The notes: generated by a model not told the origin, from the sequence alone. A DNA stretch of 64,000 nucleotides from Takakia lepidozioides (GCA_030704615.1 CM060731.1:52452001-52516000), one strand, 5' to 3'. Shown: positions 1 to 10,717, counted from the first letter of the stretch. A program made the numbers and translations.

Positions 1-600
1 TGTATGTAAATGCGGGGGCATCGTGGATGCTCATGACCAAGTGTTCAGTAGAATGCCTCAACGATCTTTGATCACGTGGAATATAATGTTGGCAGGATTT
101 ACCAAGCATGGGTGTGGTAGGAATGCTTGGGAGACCTATGAGCAAATGTTGCGCGAAGGGGTGAAGCCCAACCACATCGCGTTTGTTTGTGTTTGCAATG
201 TGTGTGCAAGCATGAGAGCCCTGGAAAAGGGGAAAGAGGTCCATGGTGACATCGTCAACGCTGGAATTGTACCAAATGACATTTTGAACACTGCCCTGGT
301 CGACATGTATGCCAAATGTGGGTGCATTAAGGATGGGAAGGGAGTTTTCACACTATGGCTGAACGAGGTGTGGTGTCATGGAACGCAATGCTTGCAGGGT
401 ATGCACAGCAGAGACATGGTATGGAGGCTTTGGAGACCTATAATCAAATGATGGGGGAAGGGGTGAATGTTTTTGTGTATTTGCAATGCGTATGCAAGCC
501 TGGCAGCTTTGGAAAAGGGCAAAGAGGTCCATGGTGACATTGTCAGAGCTGCAATTGTACCAAATGTCATTCTGAACAATACCCTCGTGGTCTGGAGTCT
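1..600 (+). pseudogene. PPR protein fragment, frameshifted
   Basis: Translation shows successive pentatricopeptide repeats of the plant PLS type: CGGIVDAHDQVFSRMPQRS, then LITWNIMLAGFTKHG, a KPNHIAFVCVCN segment, ALEKGKEVHGDIV, and DMYAKCG. PLS-type PPR proteins bind organellar RNA, often for C-to-U editing. The frame is open to about 345, then shifts: WNAMLAGYAQQRHGMEALETYN continues in the +1 frame. It shifts again near 465, where ALEKGKEVHGDIVRAAIVPN continues in a third frame to about 595. There is no E or DYW C-terminal domain here, and the 5' end lies outside the window. The two shifts and the abrupt loss of similarity make this a decayed copy rather than a working gene. Introns are an unlikely explanation because PPR genes are usually intron-poor and no splice sites fit. 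Confidence 0.8.
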
Positions 601-1470
601 TATTGAAGGCGCCTCATACCCATCTAGGTATCCGTTGTAAACATTGGAGTTGCGCGTTTCAACAAGAGCGCCCTCTACACCCGTCTACTCCTGCCCCTTG
701 CATAAACTAACAAATAGAAAAACAATCAGGCTCTACTATTGATATCCTTCCCGTGTGTGTGCTCTGTTGCAAGCTGCTCCAACGAGAGCAGGATCCCGTT
801 GTGAAGCTTCGACTGAGCAGCCAACCCGCTGTCAAGCAATCTCGGCGGGTAAAACAAAGCAAAGAATGCCACGCTACATATGTGTATGAGGAGTGCACAT
901 GTACATGACTGTATGATGGCAAAGTCAAGATGCGATGACTGTTTTCTTGCATTCGTGGGGCATGCATGATAGATGCTGCAATACACTAATGCTTAGTGAG
1001 AATGTATGATAGTGTTTTGGAGAGCAATGGACCCTGCGCGCGGGCAACGGGTAGTAGGGGGTGGGGGCGGCTGGCGCGACGGCTGCATGCGAGGGGGGGG
1101 GGGGGGGGGGGGGGGAGGTGGAGGGCGGGGCTGGGGCCACGCAGGTAGACCCGCTGAGGCAGCATTCAACTCCCGAGGCTCATATATCATTTGCCCTGGC
1201 TCGCCAATGCCCTAAACACTTGTGGGCCCGCCTTTCCCTTTCCCTACCCAACCCTCGCTCGTCTGACGCCCTTACTTCCCCACCCATACCTTAAGTAGTA
1301 CTTGTCTTCGTGATTATTCACATGTTCAAAACCGATTGTTCAAAGTTATTTTGGAAGGGGAGCTTTGGAGTTAGTATTTCATGGAAGATAAGTCGTAGTA
1401 TCAATCTAACATTGAGCTTTATACGAACAAACAAGGCATAAGATAGGTCTTATCCAATTTTAAATTATTC
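601..1470. other. Intergenic stretch before the large element
   Basis: No gene is supported here. The stretch holds AT/CA-rich unique sequence, a long G-run near 1093 and G/C-rich low-complexity sequence at about 1040-1140. The open frames over this stretch are glycine or proline shadows of the G-run. Confidence 0.5.
1093..1115 (+). repeat. Poly-G run
   Basis: A run of about 23 consecutive G within a G-rich stretch (GGTGGGGGCGG upstream, GGTGGAGGGCGGGG downstream). It could form G-quadruplexes. The exact length may be a sequencing or assembly error. Confidence 0.85.
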
Positions 1471-1790
1471 AATTCAAATATGTTAGAATACTTCCGGAAA
1501 GTTGTGCTTCTCGTTTTCAGATTGAATAGAATCCAAACAAGTATTTTTACCTTATAGGAGGTTGTTTTTATCATTGAGTCTTGTTTAATAGGTACTTGCA
1601 GCTAGAAGGTTGTTCCTACTCTTAGAATTCCTCAGTCCAAAGAGAGAGAGAGAAGACTGCGGTCGGTGGACCGGCGTAACTAAGAGCCACTTCGCCTTGC
1701 GGCTACTACCTCCTTTCGGGGGTGGGCCCTATTAACTCTATTTTAGCTAATTCTGGACTTTTGTTTGGTCCAAAAATAATACAAGATATA
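1471..1790 (+). repeat. Left inverted-repeat arm of the large element
   Basis: Contains the subrepeat CTTCCGGAAAGTTGTGCTTCTC and the blocks shared in reverse complement with 18945-19560. About 110 bp of private sequence (roughly 1625-1735, including an AG microsatellite and a GC-rich stretch) interrupts the arm. Confidence 0.75.
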
Positions 1791-1927
1791 TGAATAATTA
1801 TAATCTATAATAGAAATAAAGAGATATATCTATAATTATTTGACTATTTGTGCACTATATAACAACAAATTATGTAATCCTCCACACATTCTACGCAAAA
1901 ATACAAGTATGTATTGTGGTCTTAGAT

Positions 1928-1953
1928 GAACATCCACTGCCAAGTTGACGTTC
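1928..1953. repeat. Palindrome copy 1 (degenerate)
   Basis: GAACATCCACTG, CC, AAGTTGACGTTC: a diverged copy of the element's 24-bp palindrome. It lies between the left arm and the end of the first minus-strand gene. Confidence 0.55.
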
Positions 1954-2186
1954 ATTAAAAGGAATGGGAGGATGCAATGAATCAAACAATGATGAGAGCT
2001 CCGATATCCAAATTGACATACAGAAACAAATATGGAATAACGACCGAACCAAATATGAAACAATGATGGCATGTGATGAAGAGGACAACACGGAAAAACG
2101 AGTCTGTCGGGATCTGATTGATGATATGAAACATTCATATTTTATTTGAGATTATATCATTCAAGGCGATGGACCAACAGAAAAAT

Positions 2187-2209
2187 GAACATCAACTGTC
2201 CATCCGTTC
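2187..2209. repeat. Palindrome copy 2 (very degenerate)
   Basis: GAACATCAACTG followed by a weakly conserved right arm ending CCGTTC. Accepted only because of its position and its similarity to copy 1. Confidence 0.3.
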
Positions 2210-2312
2210 ATGGACTTAATGCCATACAAGCCATAGATTCTGAAGGCATAGAACCGTTACGGCTTATACTAACTCATTAATAATACTGAGCCTCCTTCCA
2301 AACAGCTCGCAG

Positions 2313-4700
2313 TCAAGGCATGTGTCCGAAGACGCCTCCGGTTACCACAACCGCTTGCAACGGTCTCCGCTCCAGAGAACACAGAGATACATTGTCATCT
2401 GAAATGTTACTGCCAACTCTACTTGATGCCCTTGAAGCCTCCCGGCACGCCCGCCATTCTTCCCAATCACGCAGCTCTTGTTCCTCTTTTAGAATTCGTT
2501 CCTTGAATGTAACTGAGGAGAGGTGATGGAAATGACAAATGTTAGGCCCAAAGTGGAAGTTTTGCATATGGATATGTTGAGGTAAGAGTGCAAATGTAGC
2601 TGCAAAAGAATTGGAAAATCAAATTATGAACAAACAAGAGAAGAGTGGGATCCACGTGCCTACCAAGGTAATCAGGTTCCTTTTGTTGTGGGATCCAAAT
2701 ACGAGGATCAAGATATCTTCCATACCAGGCCCAGCAGGCATGGTCTCGACCAATAGGCTTATGAGAATACTTTGCCCGGATCTCGCTAATGTAATCAACG
2801 ACTGTTGAAGCTCCAGCCATCTCCGATATATATGGCCACACTGCTTTTGTCATATCATCCCGGTCACGCAATCCGTTTGGTGAAGGCTTGAATGAGAAAG
2901 GGAAGAATCCAGTATTTTGTGGGTTTCGCAGGCCTTTTGATGGCTCATCATCTACAAGAAGTATTTGCCCCTGCGTAGCAAACGGTCTATCAGGGTACCT
3001 GACAATAACACTTCAAATATCCTTCACGAGATATTTCATCCCGGGCCTGATATAACCAGTGGTATCCTTACAATCCTCAGCAGACCATATGAAGCAAAAC
3101 TTCTTCGCTATTTTCGTGGGGACGAAGCTCTCCAACATCCTACAAAGAACACCTCTATCAGCACATGACCAAATGGCCACGTGAAAATGCTTCAATTCAA
3201 GGTCCAGAAACTCCAAGACTCCAGGCCGAGGCACCACAAACGGTCTGTCAGGAACTTGAAGTGTCACATTCCTGAAACAAAATTTCTCCTTAAACAGTTC
3301 ACCGCCGGTTGGGGGTGGCCAGTAGCAGAAGAGTCCGTTGACACTCAAAATTAACAACATCCGTTTCCTCTTCCCCGCTGTTGCATGTAAAGGATGAGAG
3401 ACAAAGTTATCCTGAGCAGGTTAATCACACACTGACATTAGTGTTTCTGCCATGAAAATACCCACGACCCAGAATGATTGAGTGTATGGAAGATCAACAC
3501 GATTGTGCAGAAAATAGCAAAATACTGCACAATGTTGTGGGCTTGGAATGTTTCAAGAGGAGGGTGAATATTGCTAAGAAGAGGAACGTCGACTGCCAAG
3601 TGGAGGTTCAGGAAAGTACCTTGTACGGAGGGAAATTGATGAAGGTATCGTGCTGCATTCTCGCCTGTTGAGAAAAGATGGAGTTAATTAGTGCATAACC
3701 AAACGAACAGAAAAAAGAAGAAAGTGGAGAAATGATATCGAATAATACCGATGTCGCCTTATTGGAAAGTCTCGCTGGCGGGCTTGGCATCCCAATGGAC
3801 GTGTTTTGACGAGACCCCGGTATGTCCGAGGTATTCATTTTCTTCCTCAAGTCTGCTTTGTCTCTGACGAAAGACTTCTCTCCGGTGGAACCGATTTGTA
3901 GAAGAGATGGAAATGGTTTGGGTGCCCTATTCCGCTTCCTCGGTGCAGAACATTGCGCCAACACTGCAGGGTCAGGAAGCCCAGAAGTTGCAATTGAAGT
4001 TTCGTCCTTGTCCTCGTCGAAAGGATTTCGGAGAAGGGGAACGGAATGGAAATTGTCCCTTGAGCACTCCACATCCTGAAAGGAATTCACACGTAACGAA
4101 GGGATTACCTCGGAACAGATTTCCAATGAAGACGTCGTTTGACAGGAAAGTCACAATCCGCAGATTTTCTGGCCTGGAGTAAAACAAGAACATCAGACCC
4201 AGTACTAAGGAAAACAAAAGGACGAGTTAGAATTCAGATATAAGTAATTTTACCTGACTCCTTCTGATTTGGGATGTCCAAACTTCGTGTTGGGGAGAGA
4301 ATGAGGGAAGAGAGGCAACATTGTGCTGCGGAGCCGCAGCCTCAGCCGCGTCCTCAACGGATGACATTCTCGAGGTAGATTTCACACCATTGACACTTAA
4401 CACGGAGGGTGAGGATTGTAGAGTGAGGTCCACGAAATCCCTTGCACATTTGTCAAGTTGTCTTCCATCTTCGACATTCAATCCTAAACAATCCTGCGAC
4501 AGAACATCCTTTTCAGGAATGGACTGAAGAAGAGGGTCGTGCAATTGAAGGGAAGCCAAGTGCCTGGATGATGCTTCACCGTCGATGACAGAAATCTCAA
4601 CAGTAGTGTGAATGTTGTCCCTCTGTAGACGAATTTCTGATATGGAGGATTCCAATAGAGGTCCCGACAAGAAGTTGGCATCAGCAGCATCGCCATGAAC
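2313..4700 (-). pseudogene. FCP1-like phosphatase-domain gene, module C
   Basis: Likely exons run from about 4700 down to 2313. Upstream exons (4254-4700, and about 3740-4100) encode a Ser-rich linker without a recognised domain. The exon from about 3385 downward encodes an FCP1/HAD-like domain: LLILSVNGLFCYW at the position of the DxDx(T/V) motif, PRPGVLEFLDLELKHFHVAIWSC, SAEDCKD, then ILLVDDEPSKGLRNPQNTG. The last exon, 2313-2512, gives a charged tail ending VTGGVFGHMP. FCP1-family enzymes dephosphorylate Ser residues, classically in the RNA polymerase II CTD. Here the nucleophilic Asp is Ser and the second Asp is Asn, so catalysis is doubtful. A TGA (3013-3015) interrupts the domain in frame. 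A palindrome lies in each of two non-coding gaps (3584, 4743). Family assignment is fairly sure; exon joins are not. Confidence 0.6.
3584..3609. repeat. Palindrome copy 3
   Basis: GAACGTCGACTG, CC, AAGTGGAGGTTC. It lies in the apparent intron between the Ser-rich exon and the FCP1-like exon of module C. Confidence 0.75.
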
Positions 4701-4742
4701 CTGCAGAAACGAACTTACAAGGTCAATGTACAGACACGGGAT

Positions 4743-4766
4743 AACCTCCACTGCACAGTGGAGGTT
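4743..4766. repeat. Palindrome copy 4 (perfect arms)
   Basis: Perfect 11-nt inverted arms (AACCTCCACTG) around CA. It sits about 45 nt upstream of a clear minus-strand acceptor (TTTCTGCAG, exon starting at 4700), hence probably in an intron. Confidence 0.9.
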
Positions 4767-5004
4767 GTCGGATTTGAAAAAGCGAGACGAGTTTCGGAGA
4801 AGGCCTGTATCTCAGAGGATCGGGATGGTATGGGGTGGAGAAATGCTTGGATGAGACTAGGAAATAACAAACAATTCCATGTCAATTCAGATTGAAAAGG
4901 AAATCACAGTACACAACAGTTTTTCTAGAAAACAATACAACCTATAAAAAAAAACCAATAAAAAATAAACATTGAATCACAGACGTGGTTGATCAATAAA
5001 ATCT

Positions 5005-5736
5005 TTATTTTGAAGCATCATATCGGATATTCCCGTAATTAAAATCATCAACATAATCCAGGAGAGGCTTAAACTTGGGATCGGTGGAAACATTCTGACA
5101 AGGCTTAAGTCCTATACTCTTTTCCCTGAGATAACTGGAAACGGTGTTAGATTTCTTCATTTCAAGCAAATATTTCTGAAGAACCTTCTGGAGATAGCAA
5201 GAGTCCGTCTCAACGGATTCAAATGATTTTAGAATCAGGCAGGATTCAGACGGGTTCAACACACACTTAATAGTTGAATCGTCAATAAGTAGAGTGTTAC
5301 TCAGGTTGTACTAACCACCAAATCTTTGCCAGACCGTCATCAATGGCTTCAAGAACAGACTCGGCGGGTCGTATCCTGATATAAATTGAGGGTGGACAAA
5401 AGTAGGACATGAGATACAATCTTCCTGAGACATAACGAATGCCGGCTGAGGAAGACCCCGAAGCATAAAGTCCAATATAGGCTGCAAGTTCTTGTACATC
5501 ATGCAGCTCCATATACCTAGACGGAAATGTTTGTTCAACTCTGTCCACATCTCACGATATTTTTCCCGCCTATAGACAAGTCGAAATCCAACAAGAGCTG
5601 GTATCCTGTAGTCTGTCTCGGATATTCGGGGGACACTGCAGCTCTTCTGGTGCTTCAAGACTTTGCACAAAACTCCATTCAGGTCAAAAATTATCAAGCG
5701 CAATCCTTTCGCAACTGGAGAAACTGGTGCTGCAAT
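5005..5736 (-). pseudogene. FCP1-like phosphatase-domain gene, module B, in-frame TAG
   Basis: The frame opens after an acceptor (TTCTCCCAG) at 5736. It reads LRLIIFDLNGVLC (DxD position, D-L-N), FRLVYRREKYREMWTELNK, FRLGIWSC, MSQEDCI, LKPLMTVWQRFGG, then TAG at 5311-5313. The same frame continues with YNLSNTLLIDDSTIKCVLNP, the expected LxxDDSxxK...NP motif of FCP1-like phosphatases, and ends near 5005. The domain is therefore whole apart from one nonsense codon. The first catalytic Asp is kept and the second is Asn, so activity would be questionable even without the stop. CAG-to-TAG decay is the simplest explanation. It sits between modules A and C, same strand, similar size, so the three look like a tandem family. 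Confidence 0.7.
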
Positions 5737-5806
5737 CTGGGAGAAATTCATACATCCACTCAGGTGGTAATCAAGATAAACCAAGGACAGGATTGACATT
5801 GGGAGC

Positions 5807-5830
5807 AACGTCCACTGGACAGTCGAGGTT
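5807..5830. repeat. Palindrome copy 5
   Basis: AACGTCCACTG, GA, CAGTCGAGGTT; two arm mismatches. It lies between modules A and B, just upstream of the module B acceptor. Confidence 0.8.
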
Positions 5831-5864
5831 CATGAAAATCTAGAGCAGCCATCTACGTTTCAAA

Positions 5865-6653
5865 CTATTCCAATGAAGCGTCAAGAAATTTTTGTTTTCT
5901 AAGATAAACCTGCCACTGCAAATCCCATAGCAAGAGGCATTTGACCTTTGGGTCATTATACGGTGGACATCCTATGGGTTTTTCCACGTTGAATATATCA
6001 GCGTTTTTTCCGGATAACCGCAACTCTTCCAGGTGCGGTTTGAGTTCATCCAGAAGAAACCTGTCCTTGTATGGGTCGATGAGCGCTTTATATTTTGGAA
6101 GGAAGATACCGAGCGACTTTGGGTTCAAGTACGACTTATACATATTTTCTACAGTGTCGATAAGAAGTGTGTTTGATTTGTACGCTACAGGGTCGTCTAC
6201 AGTGAAAAGGTCGTAGAGACGTTTAAGATATATTGGCGCTTTCGGATATTTGGGCCATTCAGTACTGAACGTCTGTCTATGCTTCACGCAGTTCTCATTG
6301 CTGAATTCCCTGACCTTGTAAAACCTTATTCCAAACAAAGCCAGCCCTATATCCAGGACATTTTCTAACGGTCCAGTGTTCCAAAAGCAGACCTCAAAAT
6401 GCTTAAGGACCCATTTCAAGAAGTTGTCCAACCCATTTTGGACTGCAAGCTTGAATTTTCCAGCGCACACACAAGGATGGGTTGCGGGAGGGGATGTCGG
6501 GCCATCTCGGAGGTAAACCTCACCAAGGTAACCGACGTCAAGAACCAGGACGTAGTATCCTGGTCGAGATCCTTTCGGTCCCTCAGAGAGGCGATACCAA
6601 TCTTGTGGGTTCACAGATTTGTGATAGTCGATTGGAGGGTGAATCATATAATC
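5865..6653 (-). CDS. FCP1-like phosphatase-domain protein, module A
   Basis: Open from an acceptor (TTATTCCACAG) at 6653 to a stop at 5865, about 262 codons. Order of motifs: YYVLVLDVGYLGEV at the DxDx(T/V) position, NFLKWVLKHFEVCFWNTG (matching the FCP1 'VVWTSA' segment), FSNENCVKH, KRLYDLF, then NTLLIDTVENMYKSYLNPKS (matching LLIDDSxxK...NP). The nucleophile Asp is present, but the second catalytic Asp is Gly and the later DD is DT, so this is probably a pseudo-phosphatase or a binding module. The C-terminal ~100 residues (KALIDPYKDRFLLDE, CPPYNDPKVKCLLLWDLQWQ) are unrecognised. There is no internal stop, so it is the best preserved of the three modules. Upstream exons (about 6730-6970) may supply the N-terminus. 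Confidence 0.65.
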   Translation of the reverse strand, partial: DYMIHPPIDYHKSVNPQDWYRLSEGPKGSRPGYYVLVLDVGYLGEVYLRDGPTSPPATHPCVCAGKFKLAVQNGLDNFLKWVLKHFEVCFWNTGPLENVLDIGLALFGIRFYKVREFSNENCVKHRQTFSTEWPKYPKAPIYLKRLYDLFTVDDPVAYKSNTLLIDTVENMYKSYLNPKSLGIFLPKYKALIDPYKDRFLLDELKPHLEELRLSGKNADIFNVEKPIGCPPYNDPKVKCLLLWDLQWQVYLRKQKFLDASLE

Positions 6654-6725
6654 CTGTGGAATAACAGAACAATTAATTTATTTTGAAAAGAAGAAGAAGG
6701 ACAAAGAAGAACATAGCTAAGATGG

Positions 6726-6971
6726 TTATGAGGTGTATACCCGTTTCGGGGAGGGGTTCCGAATTTGCTGATGTTGCTGCTCGCTCTCTTTTCCTTCGCG
6801 GTGAGCAACGACCATCTCCGGCTCATCTCCTCCATCTCGCAACGTCGACTGGGCAGTGGAGGTTGTTTGTTTGACCGGATCAGTTGGGCTGGCCCTTATT
6901 GTTAAGTCCACCTGCCTCCTCACTGTTTGAGTCGCGATGGATTCTATCCGGGTTTGTGTGATTTCCTCCAA
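6726..6971 (-). CDS. Possible upstream exon(s) of the FCP1-like gene
   Basis: Open frame with low-complexity polar sequence (EGKESEQQHQQIRNPSPKR) ending at a plausible donor GGTATAC near 6737. The palindrome at 6841 falls inside the frame, so the true coding part may be two small exons either side of it. No domain is recognised. It links the Ser-Pro-rich exon at 7.2-7.4 kb to module A only by position. Confidence 0.3.
   Translation of the reverse strand: MEEITQTRIESIATQTVRRQVDLTIRASPTDPVKQTTSTAQSTLRDGGDEPEMVVAHREGKESEQQHQQIRNPSPKRVYTS
6841..6864. repeat. Palindrome copy 6
   Basis: AACGTCGACTG, GG, CAGTGGAGGTT; two mismatches between arms. It lies inside a short open frame that may really be intronic here. 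Confidence 0.85.
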
Positions 6972-7161
6972 TTTCCGTTCATGGATCTATATGAGTTTTC
7001 TTACCGTCAGTCACATGTAAATTTCAAGGTGGGAAATATTAAGATACAGATCAGGTATTGCCAAAAACACAACCAGAACACAACCAGATGCAATACACAT
7101 AATTTGTTCCATTTATAATGCTTAAAGACACCATAAATCTCCAGGTGTCATTCGTTACCTA

Positions 7162-7400
7162 CATCCAAATTGACATGCTGGGAGACACTTTGAGAGCGAG
7201 TTGGGCTCTGAGTTCGGTCTCTGCCTCCGCCGTTTTTTCTTGGAGACGGGCTTTTAGTCCTGGCTCTGTCACCACTGTCCATTTTTGCAGGGGACGGGCT
7301 CTTAGTCCTCCCTTTGTGTCCACTGTCTTTTGTGGGACACGGGCTCTTTGTCCTTGCTCTCTCTACCCTCTCTTTCGCGGGAGACGGGGACATTGTCGCC
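7162..7400 (-). CDS. Exon with basic Ser-Pro repeats
   Basis: Encodes about four degenerate ~19-residue repeats of the form T-K/Q-S-P-S-P-x-K followed by a Gly/Asp/Arg-rich spacer (SPSPAKERVERARTK, SPCPTKDSGHKGRTK, SPSPAKMDSGDRARTK, SPSPRKNGGGRDRT). A donor, GTAG|GTAACG, is near 7162. Such basic S-P arrays are typical of disordered nuclear or chromatin-associated tails and of proline-directed phosphorylation sites; function here is inference. It lies about 30 nt downstream of the long frame ending at 7427 and is probably its C-terminal exon, since a splice between about 7443 and 7404 would join them, although the phase is not fully clear. Confidence 0.45.
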
Positions 7401-7426
7401 GGCTCGTCCCCTTCTACAGGTTTGAA

Positions 7427-10400
7427 CTAGTCGTCTGCACTCCCAATAAAATTGCCGCGCACCTCGATTGAGCTCGCCTCCGCACCCCTTGATGGTGAAG
7501 CAGGATTACTCTTAGTTCTCTCGCTTGAACTTGCTTGAATCACATCTAGGTGTCCAGCCTCCCAACGGTCTGCATTGTCACCATTGTGGCCCTCGTTGTC
7601 CCCGTTACCATCGATGCCCTCGTCCTCCTCTACGTGTTTGGAATGTCCGCCTCCTTCTTCCAAGTCTTCATCTTCCTCTTCCTCATCCTCATCATCGTCT
7701 CCACCGTCAACCTCTTCAGCAACATTGTCATTCTCAATTTGAAGCTTCTTAAAATTCGCTTCAACTTTTCCTTTGCAAAATTTTTTCTTGGTTGAGTGGT
7801 TGATGTCAAGCACTCGAATGTTTCTTGCCTGCACCCAGTCAGTAAAACAGAGGACGTGTTTAATGAAAAATGTAAAATTCGTATTTAAAATGCAAAAAAA
7901 AATTACACTTACATGAAGGGCGTACGTCAACATCACGCCTCCGAAGATGTTGACAGCGGACATCCTGTCTCGACAAAACAGGGAGGCCAAATAGTCATAT
8001 GTGTCAGCTCGTAGCTCATGATTATAAGTCTTGCACTCTTCTTCAAAAGCTGATGGCTTTTCAGAGGGCCCTTCCAGAATCGGCTGTATTGGTTCGATTA
8101 ACAGTACGGTGGAGATGTGCTCGTCCGGATTCTGCATCTCCTCAGATGTCGCTGGAAAAACATAGTCCAGGCACAGTACAGTCCGAGAGAAAGTCTTCGT
8201 GTTGTTTTTGTAAATATTTTCATACTCTCCCGGAACATAAAATCCCTGACAGACAAGATACGATGTTCTTCCGGGACCATTTTGGATGTAGGAGACCAGA
8301 TTGGCCGAGGACAGTTGCGTCGAGAAGAAAACAAAAGCACTCGTGTTCATTTTAGCCACAAAGGCCTCCAATATGTTCACATAATCGTTGGACTCAAATA
8401 CGATAGAGTCGTCTTCAGAAACTGTATTGACGAACACCATCGCTATGTTGTCAAACCATTTCTTCGGTGCGAGTCGCAGACGAGACTTGGCATTGGCGAA
8501 TTTTGTTTCTCCACCCATGATAGCGTAATGAGTCTTGAAACTCGCTGAAATAATCGCCATGGCATCCTCTCTATCCTCATAAGCTTTCTTGATGGAGGAG
8601 ACATACTTAACAAAAGCGGCCGTGAGTGGTTTTGTCTCCATGTTCATCTTGATCTTGCTTTGGATGTAATCCGTCCCCAGTTTGTCTTTAAATGTTGAGA
8701 ACTCTGCCTTATTGAAGTGGCACTTTCTCTTCACTTCACGCCACTCGTCCTTAGTGTACGGTTCCGTGCACTGTTTGCTCCTCTGAGGCCACCCCAACAC
8801 TTCCATCACATTGTCGACAATAAACCGGCGCATTTTCATGTCGTCTATGTACTTGTTCATGCCTTGAATTGATTTGTCTCGACCTTTGTAATCTCGAATG
8901 GTCAATTTCAGGTCCAGGATTTTCTGAGCAACTTTTATCAGCTGCCATTTGTTCAACCCTCGCAGCTTTGCGATAATAGATTTTGTGAGCTGTTGCTGTT
9001 CACCCTTGTACTGTATCCCAAGCGGGTCGAGTAGCTTTCCCTGCTCCTAGTTTTTGAAAACATCTTCCCAGATCTTCCAAACGTCGTCATCGCAAAGTAC
9101 CAGGACCATTGCCTCCTTAATGCTACCCATTTCTAGTATCAAATGACAGGCAAACATGAACTCCTGCACATTCATTCAGGGATAAATTAGTTGTCACTCC
9201 GACAACATAAGTATTCTTTAGCATAAAATGAATGTGAATAGTAGATGTTGATTCCATAAATGCATACCTTCCATTGTTTCGTCTCGGACTTTGTGGTGTG
9301 ATCGTTGTATTTCTTTGGCTTCCCCCTCAGGTTGAATAACATTCGCGCATGCGCAACTTTCTCCAGCATTGTTGTATCAAACTTTTGCGCCTTATTGGGA
9401 TCGTTGAGGAGTTTTGACAACTTCAGGAGCCTTTGTTCATCGGTAGACCATACAATCTTCGCAGGCCACTCCCGGTAGTACTCCTTCAGTCGCTGTCGGC
9501 AAGATCCTTGATAAGTTCCTGCTACAGTTAATGTAAAATGGGTGAGAGAGTTGAAATTGTGGGGACATATCCAATTTTGTAGTTCAACACCAACCTCCAC
9601 TGCCCAGTGGGTTAAAAGAGAGGTCTGGGAGGAAATGAAGTCCATTACCTTTGCTGCCACGATGGTGTGTTGTCCACCAATTACGAAGAACCTTGATACG
9701 TCCATCTCCTTCCATTGCTTCGGTCGCGATGAAGCAATCTTCTCGGGATTGGAAGAGTTGATTGGCGCAAGATACACCGGATGTTTGGAGTCGAACAAAT
9801 GAAGTTGGAAGAGTCGCGCTTTCACTTTGTCCTTATGCTTGATATTTAACGGCCTGTAAACCATGCTCCTTGGAGCTAGTTCTATCATGGAAACCTTCAC
9901 AAGGAAGGTACTCTCGAATCCGAATGGAAATACATCATTGTATTCCTTCGTGAGCCTCTCCTCCATCTTTTTGCATTTTTCCTTGTCAAAAATCTCCCCA
10001 GCTAGGTCTCTTGTTATCTGACATCAATGCTGGATCCTTATCCTCCTTCTGTTTCTTCTTTCATGCGGAAGTCCCGGCCTCATTGTCATCATTGCCGGCT
10101 GTCAACGACTTGCGTTTTCCCTTCTTCGGCTTTGATGCTTCCTGTAGTGCTCATTTTTTTCGAATGTTGTTCCCCATTGCGTGCAGAAGATCCAGAAAAA
10201 TACTCCAGGCCCTCGACAAACCTACGTCTGTAAATACTGAGCCCTCGTCTGGAAATCTAAAACCCAGTGCAATGCATTCACTCATCAACGACTTGTTCAG
10301 ACGACCCACCTCCACTTTGAAACCAAACGTCCTGGGGGTTCTCGCATCCTCATGCAGGAACAAAACCAACATCGGGTTTTCCTCTTCAGATTCAAGCTCT

Positions 10401-10637
10401 ATATCGAGAGCTTTTGCGTATTTTAAGTCTGTTATTACTCCAAGACTTCTGTAATGAAAAGACAGTTTGTGATCAGGAGGTGTACCGACAGGCATGATGC
10501 CCCAATCTGTCACCTCTGGGTTAAGCTCAAAAATAGCGGTGTGCTCAGTTTTGAAATGTGAGGACTTCCGGCATACGAATGCGCCACAAATATCTCCAAT
10601 CAATCCCGGGACGCAATCTGGTGGTGTAGGATGTCTT
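7427..10637 (-). pseudogene. Large multi-exon element gene with ParB-like motif
   Basis: Probable exons: about 10040-10637, about 9268-9990 (possible intron around 9592), 7913-9163, and 7427-7828 (clean GTAAGT donor and TGCAG acceptor around 7829-7912). The 9.2-9.97 kb part reads HPVYLAPINSSNPEKIASSRP, then DVSRFFVIGGQHTIVAAK, resembling the ParB/sulfiredoxin fold (promoter-proximal positive-charge segment followed by GGQHxxxAA). The 7.9-9.16 kb exon is an unrecognised ~410-residue region (FVFFSTQLSSANLVSYIQN, YLVCQGFYVPGEYENIY). The last exon has a long Asp/Glu tract. In-frame stops occur at 9047-9049 (TAG), 10061-10063 (TGA) and 10151-10153 (TGA) inside otherwise continuous frames, so this copy is broken. 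The ParB resemblance is my inference from one motif; the rest is unknown. Confidence 0.5.
9592..9613. repeat. Palindrome copy 7
   Basis: AACCTCCACTG, CC, CAGTGG then GTT (two bases lost from the right arm). It lies within a frame that is open here but is flanked by GTAATGG and GTAGCAG, so it may be in a ~150-nt intron of the ParB-like gene. Confidence 0.8.
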
Positions 10638-10717
10638 CTGTTACAACCAAACACAAATTCATTAGATAATCAAATAACAGGATCTCTCTTACTAGCATCC
10701 ATCATTCCAGAAATGAG

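Noticed and set aside
1006-1294. Glycine- and proline-rich frames around the poly-G run
   Set aside because: Shadows of low-complexity sequence on both strands.
1836-2138. 100-codon minus-strand frame at the left end of the element
   Set aside because: Crosses a palindrome and AT-rich sequence, with no domain; not supported as a gene.
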